A stretch of 64,000 bases of DNA from NCBI GenBank assembly GCA_963666035.2, contig CAXXJI010000008.1, positions 1 through 64,000 of the forward strand. The letters run 5' to 3'. A program made the translations under genes and the position numbers. A model generated the notes under the pieces. It was not told the origin of the DNA, searched no databases, and worked only from the letters and a program-made list of their open reading frames with translations. The stretch's first letter is position 1. Each line of letters begins with the position of its first letter. Of the stretch, positions 42,923 through 50,919 are shown in pieces. Source of the DNA: CALMFG01 sp963666035 (GTDB taxonomy: Bacteria; Bacillota; Clostridia; Christensenellales; CALMFG01).

Positions 42923-43532
42923 TTGAGATACCTTTCTCAATTTCTTCTAAACATTTAAAAGCAGAAGGAAGCGACTCTTTGCTTCGTTTATCAGTCTGAT
43001 CACAGATATAGCAGGATATTCTCTGAATAAAAAGTGAAATCTGTTGATACTCATCATGTATTAAGCAAAATTCTATTTCGAGTAATATCAACTTCTCTTT
43101 TTCCGTGTCCTTTATTATAAAGAGCCACAGTATGTAGCTATTCACGCCAATATATACAATTATACAGAAGAGCACTGCTGTTGAGGCGTTAGGGAAACCA
43201 AGAAACAGTAGCCCAACAGAAAGACTCATTGCCATGAAGACATGTTTTATTAAGGACAACATATCAACTGGAGATGAATTAAACTCAATCAAAGATTTAA
43301 TTTCAAATCCAATGTATTCTCTCGAAATAGAATTAAGTGCAATGGACATTAAAGTAATGCCAAGGACACCAACTGTAATGATTGCTGAAAAGACATAATA
43401 AATATAATTTCCATCCACCGCGAATATGTAGAAACAACGAAAATTCGTGAAAAAGGCAATAGAAATATCATATATAAGGAGTAACGGTATGAGTATATAA
43501 CTGAAAATCTTTATCGATTTAATGAGTTTCAC
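42912..43532 (-). CDS. Four-TM membrane protein, cargo gene behind integrase
   Basis: GTG 43532 starts 1 base after the integrase stop with GGAGGT upstream, so it is coupled to the integrase. TMs lie at about 9-31, 43-66, 98-117 and 119-140. The C-terminal 65 residues are cytoplasmic and charged with CYICDQTDK. It overlaps the start of the 599-aa protein. The pair looks like a membrane effector plus cytoplasmic sensor, but this is inference. No family recognised. Confidence 0.7.
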   Translation of the reverse strand: MKLIKSIKIFSYILIPLLLIYDISIAFFTNFRCFYIFAVDGNYIYYVFSAIITVGVLGITLMSIALNSISREYIGFEIKSLIEFNSSPVDMLSLIKHVFMAMSLSVGLLFLGFPNASTAVLFCIIVYIGVNSYILWLFIIKDTEKEKLILLEIEFCLIHDEYQQISLFIQRISCYICDQTDKRSKESLPSAFKCLEEIEKGISNES

Positions 43533-43533
43533 T

Positions 43534-44589
43534 TTATACCTCCAACCTCATAATCGCCTCTCTCTTCGCATCCATACTCTCATGCACATAAATCTTGGCG
43601 GTGACATTGATATCCGAGTGTCGCATCAGCTTTGAGGTGATGTAGATATCCTTTGTTGCCTCATAGACCAGACTGCCAAAGGTGTGCCGGAGCTCGTGGG
43701 TCGATAGAATCGGGATATCCGGATTCGCCTTGTGCATATCCGCCATAAACGGGCGGTAGGTGCGGTTAAACCAGGTCGAGGGGCTCTGCAGCTTGTCCTT
43801 GGTGTTCGGGAACACATAGCCGCTGATTGATCGCGGCAGGGAAGCGAACAGACGCTTCAACTCATTATCGAATGGGATGTCAGCAATGCTGGCTTTTGTT
43901 TTAGGCGGGCCAATCGTGGTGCCGTATTTGGTCTCAGCCACTGACATATTCACCGACAAAAGATTATTAGACAAATCAATATCACTCCAGCGCAAAGCCA
44001 GCAGTTCACTTCTTCTGAGGCCTGCTTTCAGCAGTACAATGATAGGCGCGCCATGGCGGTGGCCTTTGGCGAATTCGATCACACGTTCGACTTGCTCTTT
44101 TGTATATACTCGTTTCTCTTTGGCTTCAGCTTTAGATTGTATCGACACATTTTTGACCGGGTTTTTCACAATCAAATCATTATCGATGGCGGCTTCAAAG
44201 AGCGCGTTCAACGTAATCTTCATTTTGTTGAGCGAAGACTTGGAGTAGTGCGCGTTCTCATTGAAGAAATTACGGATGTCAATCTGTTTGATATCGGCCA
44301 GCCGGGCATTTTTGAAGTGTGGCACAATCTGATTGCGCACGGGCGCTAGATACGAGTTCTGATAAGTCAGCTCGCTCACATTGCCATGCTTATAGACTTC
44401 CAGCCACTTCTCGGCCCATTCGGCCAACGTGATGGTTTTATCCACTGGGCCAAAGGAGTTATTAATGATATACTCTTGGGCCTTGGCGTTGGCTTCTTTC
44501 TTTGTACGGCCATAAAAACCCTTCCGGATGGGTGTGCCGTCCGGATTGTGGCCGACTGTGATTTTGATTTGAATTCTTGGTTTTGACAT
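43534..44589 (-). CDS. int: Tyrosine recombinase, prophage 2 integrase
   Basis: An arm-binding N-terminus (PRIQIKITVGHNPDGTPIRKGF), a SAM-like core-binding domain (residues 55-150) and a catalytic domain with Arg192 (KAGLRRSELL), HELR from His298 to Arg301, His324 (LMRHSDINVT) and nucleophile Tyr334 (AKIYVH). Complete at 351 aa. It should recombine phage attP with the 3' half of tRNA-Arg(CCG). Its ribosome binding site overlaps the stop of the SAVED effector, 9 bases upstream, so it may be expressed together with CBASS. Confidence 0.95.
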   Translation of the reverse strand: MSKPRIQIKITVGHNPDGTPIRKGFYGRTKKEANAKAQEYIINNSFGPVDKTITLAEWAEKWLEVYKHGNVSELTYQNSYLAPVRNQIVPHFKNARLADIKQIDIRNFFNENAHYSKSSLNKMKITLNALFEAAIDNDLIVKNPVKNVSIQSKAEAKEKRVYTKEQVERVIEFAKGHRHGAPIIVLLKAGLRRSELLALRWSDIDLSNNLLSVNMSVAETKYGTTIGPPKTKASIADIPFDNELKRLFASLPRSISGYVFPNTKDKLQSPSTWFNRTYRPFMADMHKANPDIPILSTHELRHTFGSLVYEATKDIYITSKLMRHSDINVTAKIYVHESMDAKREAIMRLEV

Positions 44590-44598
44590 AATAGTTCC

Positions 44599-45564
44599 TT
44601 AAACGATTTGATATACTAATTTTTTTGTTTTAATATTTAAACCCCATTCAAATTTGTTATTTGAATAATTATAAACGATAATATCGGGGTGGAAGTGCTG
44701 TGTTTCTCTTCCTAGCGAAAAAGCAACTGAAGTTGAGATTGTTGCAAATATATGAATTTCATCAGTGCCGTTTTTTTGTAGAGTATTAATTAGTTCTTTG
44801 AACTTTTGGGTGATTATTTCAATATCATTATAATAATAGACAGGATATTTGATCTTAAACCTCACTATTGTTGGGTTAGGTATTGTTTTAGCAATATCAT
44901 CGTCAGATATTGAATATGTTTGCTCCACAGCTATTACAACAATATTGCTACTTGGAACTTCTGAAGATATGTCAACTAATCTTTTACCAGCTTGAACATT
45001 GGTTAACTCAAAAAAACCACGTTCCTTATCAGTATATCGTCCATCATTATATTCAAATAATTTTACGTGACGAATATTTTTAAAGGTATAACCATCTAGA
45101 AAGGCATAAGGGATATTAGGAAATCCTATGTATATAAAATTGCCGTTAGCCTTAGTTTGTTTAAAGGCTTGTAATATTTCCTTTTCTCTTCTAGATGAAT
45201 ACCTTTCTATAATTTTTCTGGTATTTTCTTTTGAAGTGAATACTATCTTTTTTCCTGCCTTTCTTAATTCGAGCTGGTAGATTGAGATTCCGTTAGAAAA
45301 ATACTGAGAAAGGGCTTCTTTACAATTGCATTGTTTTACATCACTAGACGAGAAAACAACGGTCTTTGCTTTTATTTGTAAAAGTCTATACAACCACGCT
45401 TTTATATCTTTTGTATGCTCGCTGCTGGCTTTTCGTAAAGATAGTACTATTATTAAAACTGCGATAATTGTAATAGTGAATAAAGTTGCTAAAAACGGAT
45501 GCTCAATAAAAAGGTTGAATACTGAACTGGTTGAATCTATAATTTCGCTATAATCATTTGGCAT
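44599..45564 (-). CDS. CBASS effector: membrane-anchored SAVED protein (Cap14-like)
   Basis: One TM at about residues 23-43 (PFLATLFTITIIAVLIIVLSL), a charged linker, then a SAVED sensor domain (about 60-321). Near the end EIHIFATISTSVAFSLGR followed by HPDIIVYNY and EWGLNIKTKKLVYQI is the typical SAVED C-terminus. SAVED domains bind the cyclic nucleotide made by the CD-NTase. In TM-SAVED effectors binding leads to membrane damage and death of the infected cell. Described family members have two TMs; I see one. It overlaps Cap3 by 11 bases. Confidence 0.85.
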   Translation of the reverse strand: MPNDYSEIIDSTSSVFNLFIEHPFLATLFTITIIAVLIIVLSLRKASSEHTKDIKAWLYRLLQIKAKTVVFSSSDVKQCNCKEALSQYFSNGISIYQLELRKAGKKIVFTSKENTRKIIERYSSRREKEILQAFKQTKANGNFIYIGFPNIPYAFLDGYTFKNIRHVKLFEYNDGRYTDKERGFFELTNVQAGKRLVDISSEVPSSNIVVIAVEQTYSISDDDIAKTIPNPTIVRFKIKYPVYYYNDIEIITQKFKELINTLQKNGTDEIHIFATISTSVAFSLGRETQHFHPDIIVYNYSNNKFEWGLNIKTKKLVYQIV

Positions 45565-46036
45565 GATTTACCTCTCCAATCTTAATTATTTCATTAGCAT
45601 TTATATGGCCAATCCAAAAACCAATACTTTCAGTTCCAAGAATTATAAAAACTAGTATTCTAGAGTCTGTTTTGCAGTTATTTAGGAGTGCCTTCCAGTT
45701 ATTAATATCTTGATATGAAGGCGTTGGATGGGCAGTAGGGTGAGTGTGCCATTCTCCAAGATACATTTTTGTTTTTCCACTTTTTCGCCACAACCCGTGT
45801 AGGGTTTTGTTGTGGTTTATGCTACGAAAGTAAAAAAACCTATCTCTTCTATCACTATCAATTGGGGAGGTACAATCTTCAATTATAATTGCTCCCGTGT
45901 TTTTTATTATTGAGCCTATTAGCATGCCGCCTGATTCAGGTTTGTTCTTTTGATTTTGAATATTGCTATAAATGCAACTAAGAACGTTACTTTCTATTTT
46001 TATAATTTCTTTACTGGCTTGAAGAGTTATGTCCAT
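45554..46036 (-). CDS. cap3: CBASS Cap3, JAMM/JAB isopeptidase
   Basis: The zinc peptidase motif is complete: ESGGMLIGS (Glu34) and GEWHTHPTAHPTPSYQDI with His97, His99, Ser107 and Asp110 (EX-n-HxHx7SxxD). Cap3 removes the CD-NTase conjugates made by Cap2 and so tunes the system. I choose ATG 46036, which follows GGGGGCAAAGG; an upstream in-frame ATG at 46090 would overlap Cap2 by 80 bases. Length 160 aa, usual. Confidence 0.9.
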   Translation of the reverse strand: MDITLQASKEIIKIESNVLSCIYSNIQNQKNKPESGGMLIGSIIKNTGAIIIEDCTSPIDSDRRDRFFYFRSINHNKTLHGLWRKSGKTKMYLGEWHTHPTAHPTPSYQDINNWKALLNNCKTDSRILVFIILGTESIGFWIGHINANEIIKIGEVNHAK

Positions 46037-47708
46037 CCTTTGCCCCCACACTACAGATTTTGCATGCTGAATTAATGAAGTCTTCGTCAATCATGTTTTT
46101 AGAGTTGTAAGCATTTTTGAATCTGTCTGAAAGTTTATGGCCATTTGCTAGTAATTCCTTAGGATTGCCTCGCCATGAATAGAGTGCATTTTTTTGAATT
46201 TGTAATGAGGAATTTAAAAAATCGACGGTTATATTTGCAGCCATTGTTGCTGTTTCCATGACGCTAACACTTCCGTAAGGCGTAAAGGCACCTGCACATC
46301 CGCCAGTGTTTTTAACAAAGGGTTGTTCACCTTCTATTGCAAACGCTTCTTTATTTTGGATATCATCAAATAGACATTCGAAACAACCTGGATATTCTGG
46401 ATTAATGTATAATGCATGACCGCCTATTCCATAGGCTTCTATCCATGTTATAATATATGGAACCGATGAGGTTATTAGATATTCGTTTACTATTTTATTC
46501 TTGTTTGGTTCTCCAATCGCTGAGATTATTAGGTCGTATTCTTTGAGGTCTAAATCACTCCCTATAATTGAAAAAACATCATTAGAAAAGCATTTTATTT
46601 CACAATAGGGATACCGTCTTGTTAACTCTTTTCTAAGTGCTTCTACTTTGTAATCTAAGAAACGGGAATAGTTAAGCCCTAAAAAATGTCTATACGAGTT
46701 CTCGGGACGCAATCTTTTATTATCTACGAAAGTTAAATGATTAATACCTGAGCGCGCTAAAAGAAAGGCAATATCACTGCCAAGAGAACCACATCCGATA
46801 ATAAGCACTTTTGCTTCTGAAATATCTTCTGGCAATCGCTTACATAAATGCACTTTGTCATATCGCTGTATAACAAAAGGAGTTTTTGTAAACTCTGTTT
46901 CATATTTATTTGCGATAATCGGATGAGTTTTTTTCAGCAGCTTAGATTTTTTTGATTTCTCATATCTAATTCCAAATATGACTTTTTCGTTGGTCAAGAG
47001 CTTTAAGCATATGATATATTTATAATATCGTTTATTCTTTTTAATCTTTAATAAGTCTCTTAGATTTTTATAGCCAATATGGCATAATATTAATTTGGTT
47101 ATGTTTTTCTGATATGAAAAAAAATTGGAATCTAGAATTGGGCCAACATACTTTTTTTTCAATGGAATAAACACTGTCTCTTCATAATAATGAATGTCTT
47201 CCTTGAAAATAATGTTTTGGAGAGCTTTTTTGCTATTCTCATCTAAATCGCAAAAATAGGTGATATCATTATACTTGGCTGAGGCAACTTTTTTCACATA
47301 ATCAGTGAGCTGGAAAATAGAAAAAAACAAATTACTCGTAATTTCCTTCTCAAAATAAACATTGAATTCTCGGTGATACTCATAAGTGATGTTATCAATA
47401 TTAAAAATATTATCTATATTTTCCAAAACAAAAAGTAGTGCAAGTTCTGGATCGGAGCTCCAAGATTGACCTTCTGTTTCAATATAACAGATTTGATTTT
47501 CAAAAATATGCGGCAATTTACCAACTTCAGTTAAAATTCTAACTTGCGGCAGACTTCTTGGAAAATGAGCATCAAAACAAAATCGGAAATCTAAAGTATC
47601 ACCTGAATAAGTAGTATATGATACGTCATAACAACTAGGTTCACCATCAACCGCGCGGATATTAAATAAAAGCTTGTTTGATTTTAATAAACTAAAAAAA
47701 TCAATCAT
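46011..47708 (-). CDS. cap2: CBASS Cap2, E2-E1 fusion conjugating enzyme
   Basis: Residues 1-110 are an E2-like domain with LPHIFENQICYIE, Cys74 being the likely E2 cysteine. After a linker (residues 110-290) comes a ThiF-type E1 domain: ATP-binding GCGSLG (305-310), VDNKRLRPENSYRH, SAIGEPNKNK, CFEC (442-445) and a candidate E1 catalytic Cys471 in GGCAGAF. Cap2 adenylates and transfers the C-terminus of the CD-NTase to targets, priming it for signalling. 565 aa, complete; the start overlaps the CD-NTase stop by 8 bases. Confidence 0.92.
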   Translation of the reverse strand: MIDFFSLLKSNKLLFNIRAVDGEPSCYDVSYTTYSGDTLDFRFCFDAHFPRSLPQVRILTEVGKLPHIFENQICYIETEGQSWSSDPELALLFVLENIDNIFNIDNITYEYHREFNVYFEKEITSNLFFSIFQLTDYVKKVASAKYNDITYFCDLDENSKKALQNIIFKEDIHYYEETVFIPLKKKYVGPILDSNFFSYQKNITKLILCHIGYKNLRDLLKIKKNKRYYKYIICLKLLTNEKVIFGIRYEKSKKSKLLKKTHPIIANKYETEFTKTPFVIQRYDKVHLCKRLPEDISEAKVLIIGCGSLGSDIAFLLARSGINHLTFVDNKRLRPENSYRHFLGLNYSRFLDYKVEALRKELTRRYPYCEIKCFSNDVFSIIGSDLDLKEYDLIISAIGEPNKNKIVNEYLITSSVPYIITWIEAYGIGGHALYINPEYPGCFECLFDDIQNKEAFAIEGEQPFVKNTGGCAGAFTPYGSVSVMETATMAANITVDFLNSSLQIQKNALYSWRGNPKELLANGHKLSDRFKNAYNSKNMIDEDFINSACKICSVGAKDGHNSSSQ

Positions 47709-48768
47709 TCGATATCATTACCGCCGAAGATGAAGAATTCGCATGTGATTTTGAAGTTTTAACTCGAACTTCTTGAGGTTCAGGAACCTCAAAGTTTGGT
47801 CCGAAATATTGAGACATAATCTTGCAAGCCTTATGAGTATCTGCTTCATTCAGAACACTTTCTAAAGCAGAGGACAATTTAGTTATTGATTCATAGAAAT
47901 AAGTCATTTGTTTTAGCGTCATCTTCTCATATACATTTTTCCCAGGCTTAACTGGCAATAGCCTTGAAATGGAGTATGTTTCACTTGTGAAATCATATAT
48001 AAACATGTTTTTTATTCCATTTACTACTTGGATTAATGCGTTTAAGTCATCATATTCGGTTTTATCTTTTATTTGATTATATTTTGTTATTGGTGAAAAA
48101 CTATAAAGGACGTCTAAAGTCAACCCAATACTTGGCGGTTCAGCGTTTCCTGTTTGAGAGAATTTTATATCTTTCCAAACTTTTAAATATCTAACAATTC
48201 GTCTAAATTGAGCTCGATCATCACCACTGAAGTTGTTTAAAATAGTATCTGATAATCCTCTGGGGTCACACTCTAACCAAGTTTTTTCTTCATCAGATGT
48301 TGAGGGTTTCCCCCAAGATAAATACAGTGAGTCGTTATATTTTGACTTAAAATAAACTGGAAGATCAACATGGAAGGTTGGTTCTCCGCTTAATGAATAC
48401 GTTATAGTCAAACAAGGACGTTTAATCTTAGGCGGAACTGTAGTATGATTTTTAATTATTTCAAATATCAATTCTTTAATTTGAATTGGATCGGGAAAAT
48501 CTTCTTTGTGTAAATCAATAAGTATTCCTACATCAATGTCATAATCTTTATTTGGAGGGTTAATGCCTGTGCCAAGCTTATAGCTACCTTGATTAATATA
48601 GGAAATTGAAGAACAAGAAATTTCCATCTCTTTAAACTTCTCTTTAAGGCCTGCTTTAATCTTATTGAAAACAATATCGCGTTTTTGACACAATGTTTGG
48701 TTTTCATCGAAAGTACCAAGTTTGATCTTATCATGGAAATTGTTTAAATAATTTTGAATATAAGCCAT
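47701..48768 (-). CDS. cdnD-like: CBASS CD-NTase (cyclic oligonucleotide synthase)
   Basis: The nucleotidyltransferase core has GSYKLGT (Gly61-Ser62), the metal-binding DYDIDVG (Asp77, Asp79) and the third acidic residue Asp135 in FHVDLPVYF, followed by the helical OAS/cGAS-type C-terminal part. On phage infection such enzymes make a cyclic di- or trinucleotide that activates the effector. The last 25 residues are Ser/Lys-rich and flexible, as required for Cap2 conjugation. However the tail ends in Ser-Asn-Asp, not the usual Gly or Ala. ATG 48768 follows TTGGAGGAATT. It is the first gene of the CBASS operon. The symbol is a clade guess. Confidence 0.9.
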   Translation of the reverse strand: MAYIQNYLNNFHDKIKLGTFDENQTLCQKRDIVFNKIKAGLKEKFKEMEISCSSISYINQGSYKLGTGINPPNKDYDIDVGILIDLHKEDFPDPIQIKELIFEIIKNHTTVPPKIKRPCLTITYSLSGEPTFHVDLPVYFKSKYNDSLYLSWGKPSTSDEEKTWLECDPRGLSDTILNNFSGDDRAQFRRIVRYLKVWKDIKFSQTGNAEPPSIGLTLDVLYSFSPITKYNQIKDKTEYDDLNALIQVVNGIKNMFIYDFTSETYSISRLLPVKPGKNVYEKMTLKQMTYFYESITKLSSALESVLNEADTHKACKIMSQYFGPNFEVPEPQEVRVKTSKSHANSSSSAVMISND

Positions 48769-48839
48769 AATTCCTCCAATAATTTAATTCTATATTTTAT
48801 AATAAAGGAAGCATAGATGTAGTATAAATTAACAACGCA

Positions 48840-48945
48840 TTAACATCACTTTGAAAGACACAGCCTTTCCCAGCATCCTCACATTAATAATCTCTTTACC
48901 CCGGTTACTCAATAGCCTTATAACTGGACGACCAGTAGCCAGGGC
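48840..48945 (-). pseudogene. Remnant of a LexA/CI-type repressor C-terminus
   Basis: The - strand reads KEIINVRMLGKAVSFK, matching EEMNNVRILGKAVAFQ at the end of the intact repressor (49725-50351). DNA identity is obvious for about 100 bases (for example CATCACTTTGAAAG versus CATCACTCTGAAAA). An upstream piece (SSYKAIE) corresponds to PAYKPLV with a stop in between. The rest of the gene is gone. It shows that DNA next to the repressor was duplicated or replaced, with the Ltp gene between remnant and intact copy. Confidence 0.7.
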
Positions 48946-48960
48946 AAAAGAAGTTTTTGT

Positions 48961-49623
48961 TTACCACTCAGTCCCGCAGTTATTAACCCCATACTCAGCT
49001 TGAGCGTTCGAGAAGCCTTCAAACTTTAACTGATCAATCAGCCCGCTTTTTGAAAAAGTCATAGAATCCAAATACTCACGTGCTTTTTTTGCTGCCTGTT
49101 CGTTCCAATCAGCACCACAGTTCGAAACGCCGTAAGTAGCTTCATCATCTGAAAAGCCTTCATATTTTAGCTGATCAATGAGCCCACTTTCGGAGAAAGA
49201 CATAGTGGATAAATACTCCATAGCTTTTGTTAACGCCTGCTCGTTCCAGTCAGCTCCACAGTTTTCAACAGCGTATATGGCTTCTTCATTGGTATAGCCT
49301 TCATACTCCAATTGCTCAACCAAGCCGTTTTTTGAGAAACTCATAAGTGATAAATAATCATTCGCGGTTGTTAATGCATTTCGCATGCCCAGCGGAATAT
49401 CTGATGCAGGCTCTGGTGTTGCGACTACCGCGACTTCCTCCAAAACAGTTTCTGATGCATCAGCTTGCGTTGGCTCATCAATAACTGCTTGAACAGGGGA
49501 ACTCTTCTCGGCTGTATCGGATGTATCTCCGCCACATGAGCCAATAGCCGCCATCAGGACGATGACAACGATTACCCAGAACCACCATTTTTGATAGAAT
49601 TTCTTTTTATCTTTTTCTTCCAT
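48961..49623 (-). CDS. Ltp-family surface lipoprotein, likely superinfection exclusion
   Basis: N-terminal membrane segment WWFWVIVVIVLMAAIGSC with possible lipobox Cys30, a low-complexity acidic spacer (33-80), then three repeats of about 45 residues. Each is 'A..YLS.MSFS..GL..QL.YEGF...EA.Y.V.NCGADWN' (about 85-130, 132-176, 178-220). This is the Ltp (PF07553) HTH-like repeat. The phage TP-J34 member blocks DNA injection of superinfecting phages, and the position next to the repressor is the same as in Streptococcus prophages. Here three repeats are present instead of two. Confidence 0.85.
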   Translation of the reverse strand: MEEKDKKKFYQKWWFWVIVVIVLMAAIGSCGGDTSDTAEKSSPVQAVIDEPTQADASETVLEEVAVVATPEPASDIPLGMRNALTTANDYLSLMSFSKNGLVEQLEYEGYTNEEAIYAVENCGADWNEQALTKAMEYLSTMSFSESGLIDQLKYEGFSDDEATYGVSNCGADWNEQAAKKAREYLDSMTFSKSGLIDQLKFEGFSNAQAEYGVNNCGTEW

Positions 49624-49724
49624 AGATACAACCGTCCTCTCTGAATTCCATTTTTTATCTATATATTACAATTTCACGAAACAACATTCAATAAAATATA
49701 GAAAAAAAGTAATTCTTTAAGTGA

Positions 49725-50351
49725 TTATCGAACATCACTCTGAAAAGCCACAGCTTTCCCAAGTATTCTCACATTATTCATCTCTTCACCCTGATAAACC
49801 AACGGTTTATACGCCGGATTCTCAGCCACCAAGGTGATGTTGTTTTCGTTGATATAAACACGCTTCAGCGTGGCTTCGTCATCGATGAGCACGGCGGCAA
49901 TTTCCCCATCGTTCACCGTGGGCTGCTGCCGGATAAACACCAGGTCACCGTCTTGGATGCGGGCGTTTATCATACTGTCGCCTTTTACCTGAAGGCAGAA
50001 GTCGGCCTGTATTTCGGCACCGACTTGAACATAGTATTCAAAGTTCTGTTCAGCAAAAGTTGGTGTACCCGCGGCGATAGTGCCGAGCACGGGAATCTTG
50101 CGCTTTTCGATTTTATAGATATTATCAGGCGCTTTTGCGAGTCCGATTTCTTTTGTATCTATTCTTCCTATAAGGTAGTCGGTAGATACATCAAACAAAT
50201 CTGCCAATTGTTTCATAGTTTCTGGATTAGGGGTGGAATCTCCATTTTCCCATTTTGCATATGCTTGCTGAGACACGAACAATTCTTTTGCAACTTGTGC
50301 TTGTGATAACCCAAGATCGCCCCTACATTCTTTTAAACGTTCTCTTAACAT
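49725..50351 (-). CDS. Prophage repressor, CI/LexA-like with S24 autoprotease
   Basis: An N-terminal HTH_3 domain (residues 4-60, LGLSQAQVAKELFVSQQAYAKWE) and a C-terminal S24 peptidase with cleavage site Ala94-Gly95 (GTIAAGTP), Ser126 (KGDSMINA) and Lys163 (ATLKRVY). It should hold prophage 2 in lysogeny and cleave itself with RecA help after DNA damage. Operators with ACAAC/GTTGT arms lie upstream at 50383-50465. Complete, 208 aa. Confidence 0.93.
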   Translation of the reverse strand: MLRERLKECRGDLGLSQAQVAKELFVSQQAYAKWENGDSTPNPETMKQLADLFDVSTDYLIGRIDTKEIGLAKAPDNIYKIEKRKIPVLGTIAAGTPTFAEQNFEYYVQVGAEIQADFCLQVKGDSMINARIQDGDLVFIRQQPTVNDGEIAAVLIDDEATLKRVYINENNITLVAENPAYKPLVYQGEEMNNVRILGKAVAFQSDVR

Positions 50352-50382
50352 ATATTCCCACCTCTTTCAAGACCATTCTACT

Positions 50383-50465
50383 ACAATATGTTGTAAATGC
50401 AAACAAAAAGTGTTGACAACAACCAAAAGTAGTAGTATCATGCACGTATAACAACTAAAGGTTGT
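50383..50465. promoter_or_regulatory. Operator region of prophage 2 repressor
   Basis: Three inverted repeats share ACAA(C)/(G)TTGT arms: 50383-50394 (ACAATATGTTGT), 50412-50420 (GTTGACAAC, covering the -35 of the rightward promoter) and 50451-50465 (ACAAC, 5 bases, GTTGT). Position between divergent repressor and cro-like genes, and overlap with the promoter, mark them as the immunity operators. Confidence 0.75.
50413..50441 (+). promoter_or_regulatory. Rightward early promoter (PR-like)
   Basis: TTGACA (50413-50418), 17-base spacer, TATCAT (50436-50441). The -35 lies inside the palindromic operator GTTGACAAC, so the repressor would block it directly. Confidence 0.8.
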
Positions 50466-50515
50466 CAAGTGTGCTGATAACTACACATAGTAGTTCAGCA
50501 ACAGGGAGAAAAGTC

Positions 50516-50743
50516 TTGAGATCATGGCTAAAGAAATACCGAAAGAAAAATAAGCTATCACAGCAAGAGATGGCAAATAAACTTGAAATATCACAGCAGT
50601 ACTATGCATTCATTGAAAATGGAGAAAGACAAGCTGAACTGCGAGCCAACATGCTGGTCAAGCTGGCGCAACTATTCGGCTGTACCGTGGACGAGCTACT
50701 AAAGATGGAAGCGAAAGGGAACGAGCCGGATGATGTGGCTTAG
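50516..50743 (+). CDS. Cro-like HTH regulator, 75 aa
   Basis: HTH_3 (Xre) domain: WLKKYRKKNKLSQQEMANKLEISQQYYAFIENGER, then LVKLAQLFGCTVDELL. I choose TTG 50516 behind GGGAGAA; longer in-frame starts lie within the operators. First gene of the rightward operon, hence probably Cro. Its stop TAG is inside the TTAGGTGCGG copy at 50740-50749. Confidence 0.8.
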   Translation: MRSWLKKYRKKNKLSQQEMANKLEISQQYYAFIENGERQAELRANMLVKLAQLFGCTVDELLKMEAKGNEPDDVA

Positions 50744-50820
50744 GTGCGGAAAATATTTTTTCAGCTAGGATGAATTCTTTGAAAGTATAAAACTAATTCA
50801 AATTCAGGAGGGGAAAAGCT

Positions 50821-50919
50821 ATGTCAAGCTGGATGAAAGAAATATTAGAAATGTTGGTAAGCATTATTGTAAGTATAGCAACATCATTATTGATTTTGAA
50901 AATGTTGGGGCTCATTTAA
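50821..50919 (+). CDS. Very small membrane protein, 32 aa
   Basis: ATG 50821 with a strong AGGAGGGG site; MSSWMKEILEMLVSIIVSI then ATSLLILKMLGLI, a single hydrophobic helix. The 3' end overlaps the convergent gene 50912-51259 by 8 bases. It resembles holin-like or toxin-like microproteins of type I systems, but no antisense RNA can be shown from sequence. Confidence 0.55.
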   Translation: MSSWMKEILEMLVSIIVSIATSLLILKMLGLI

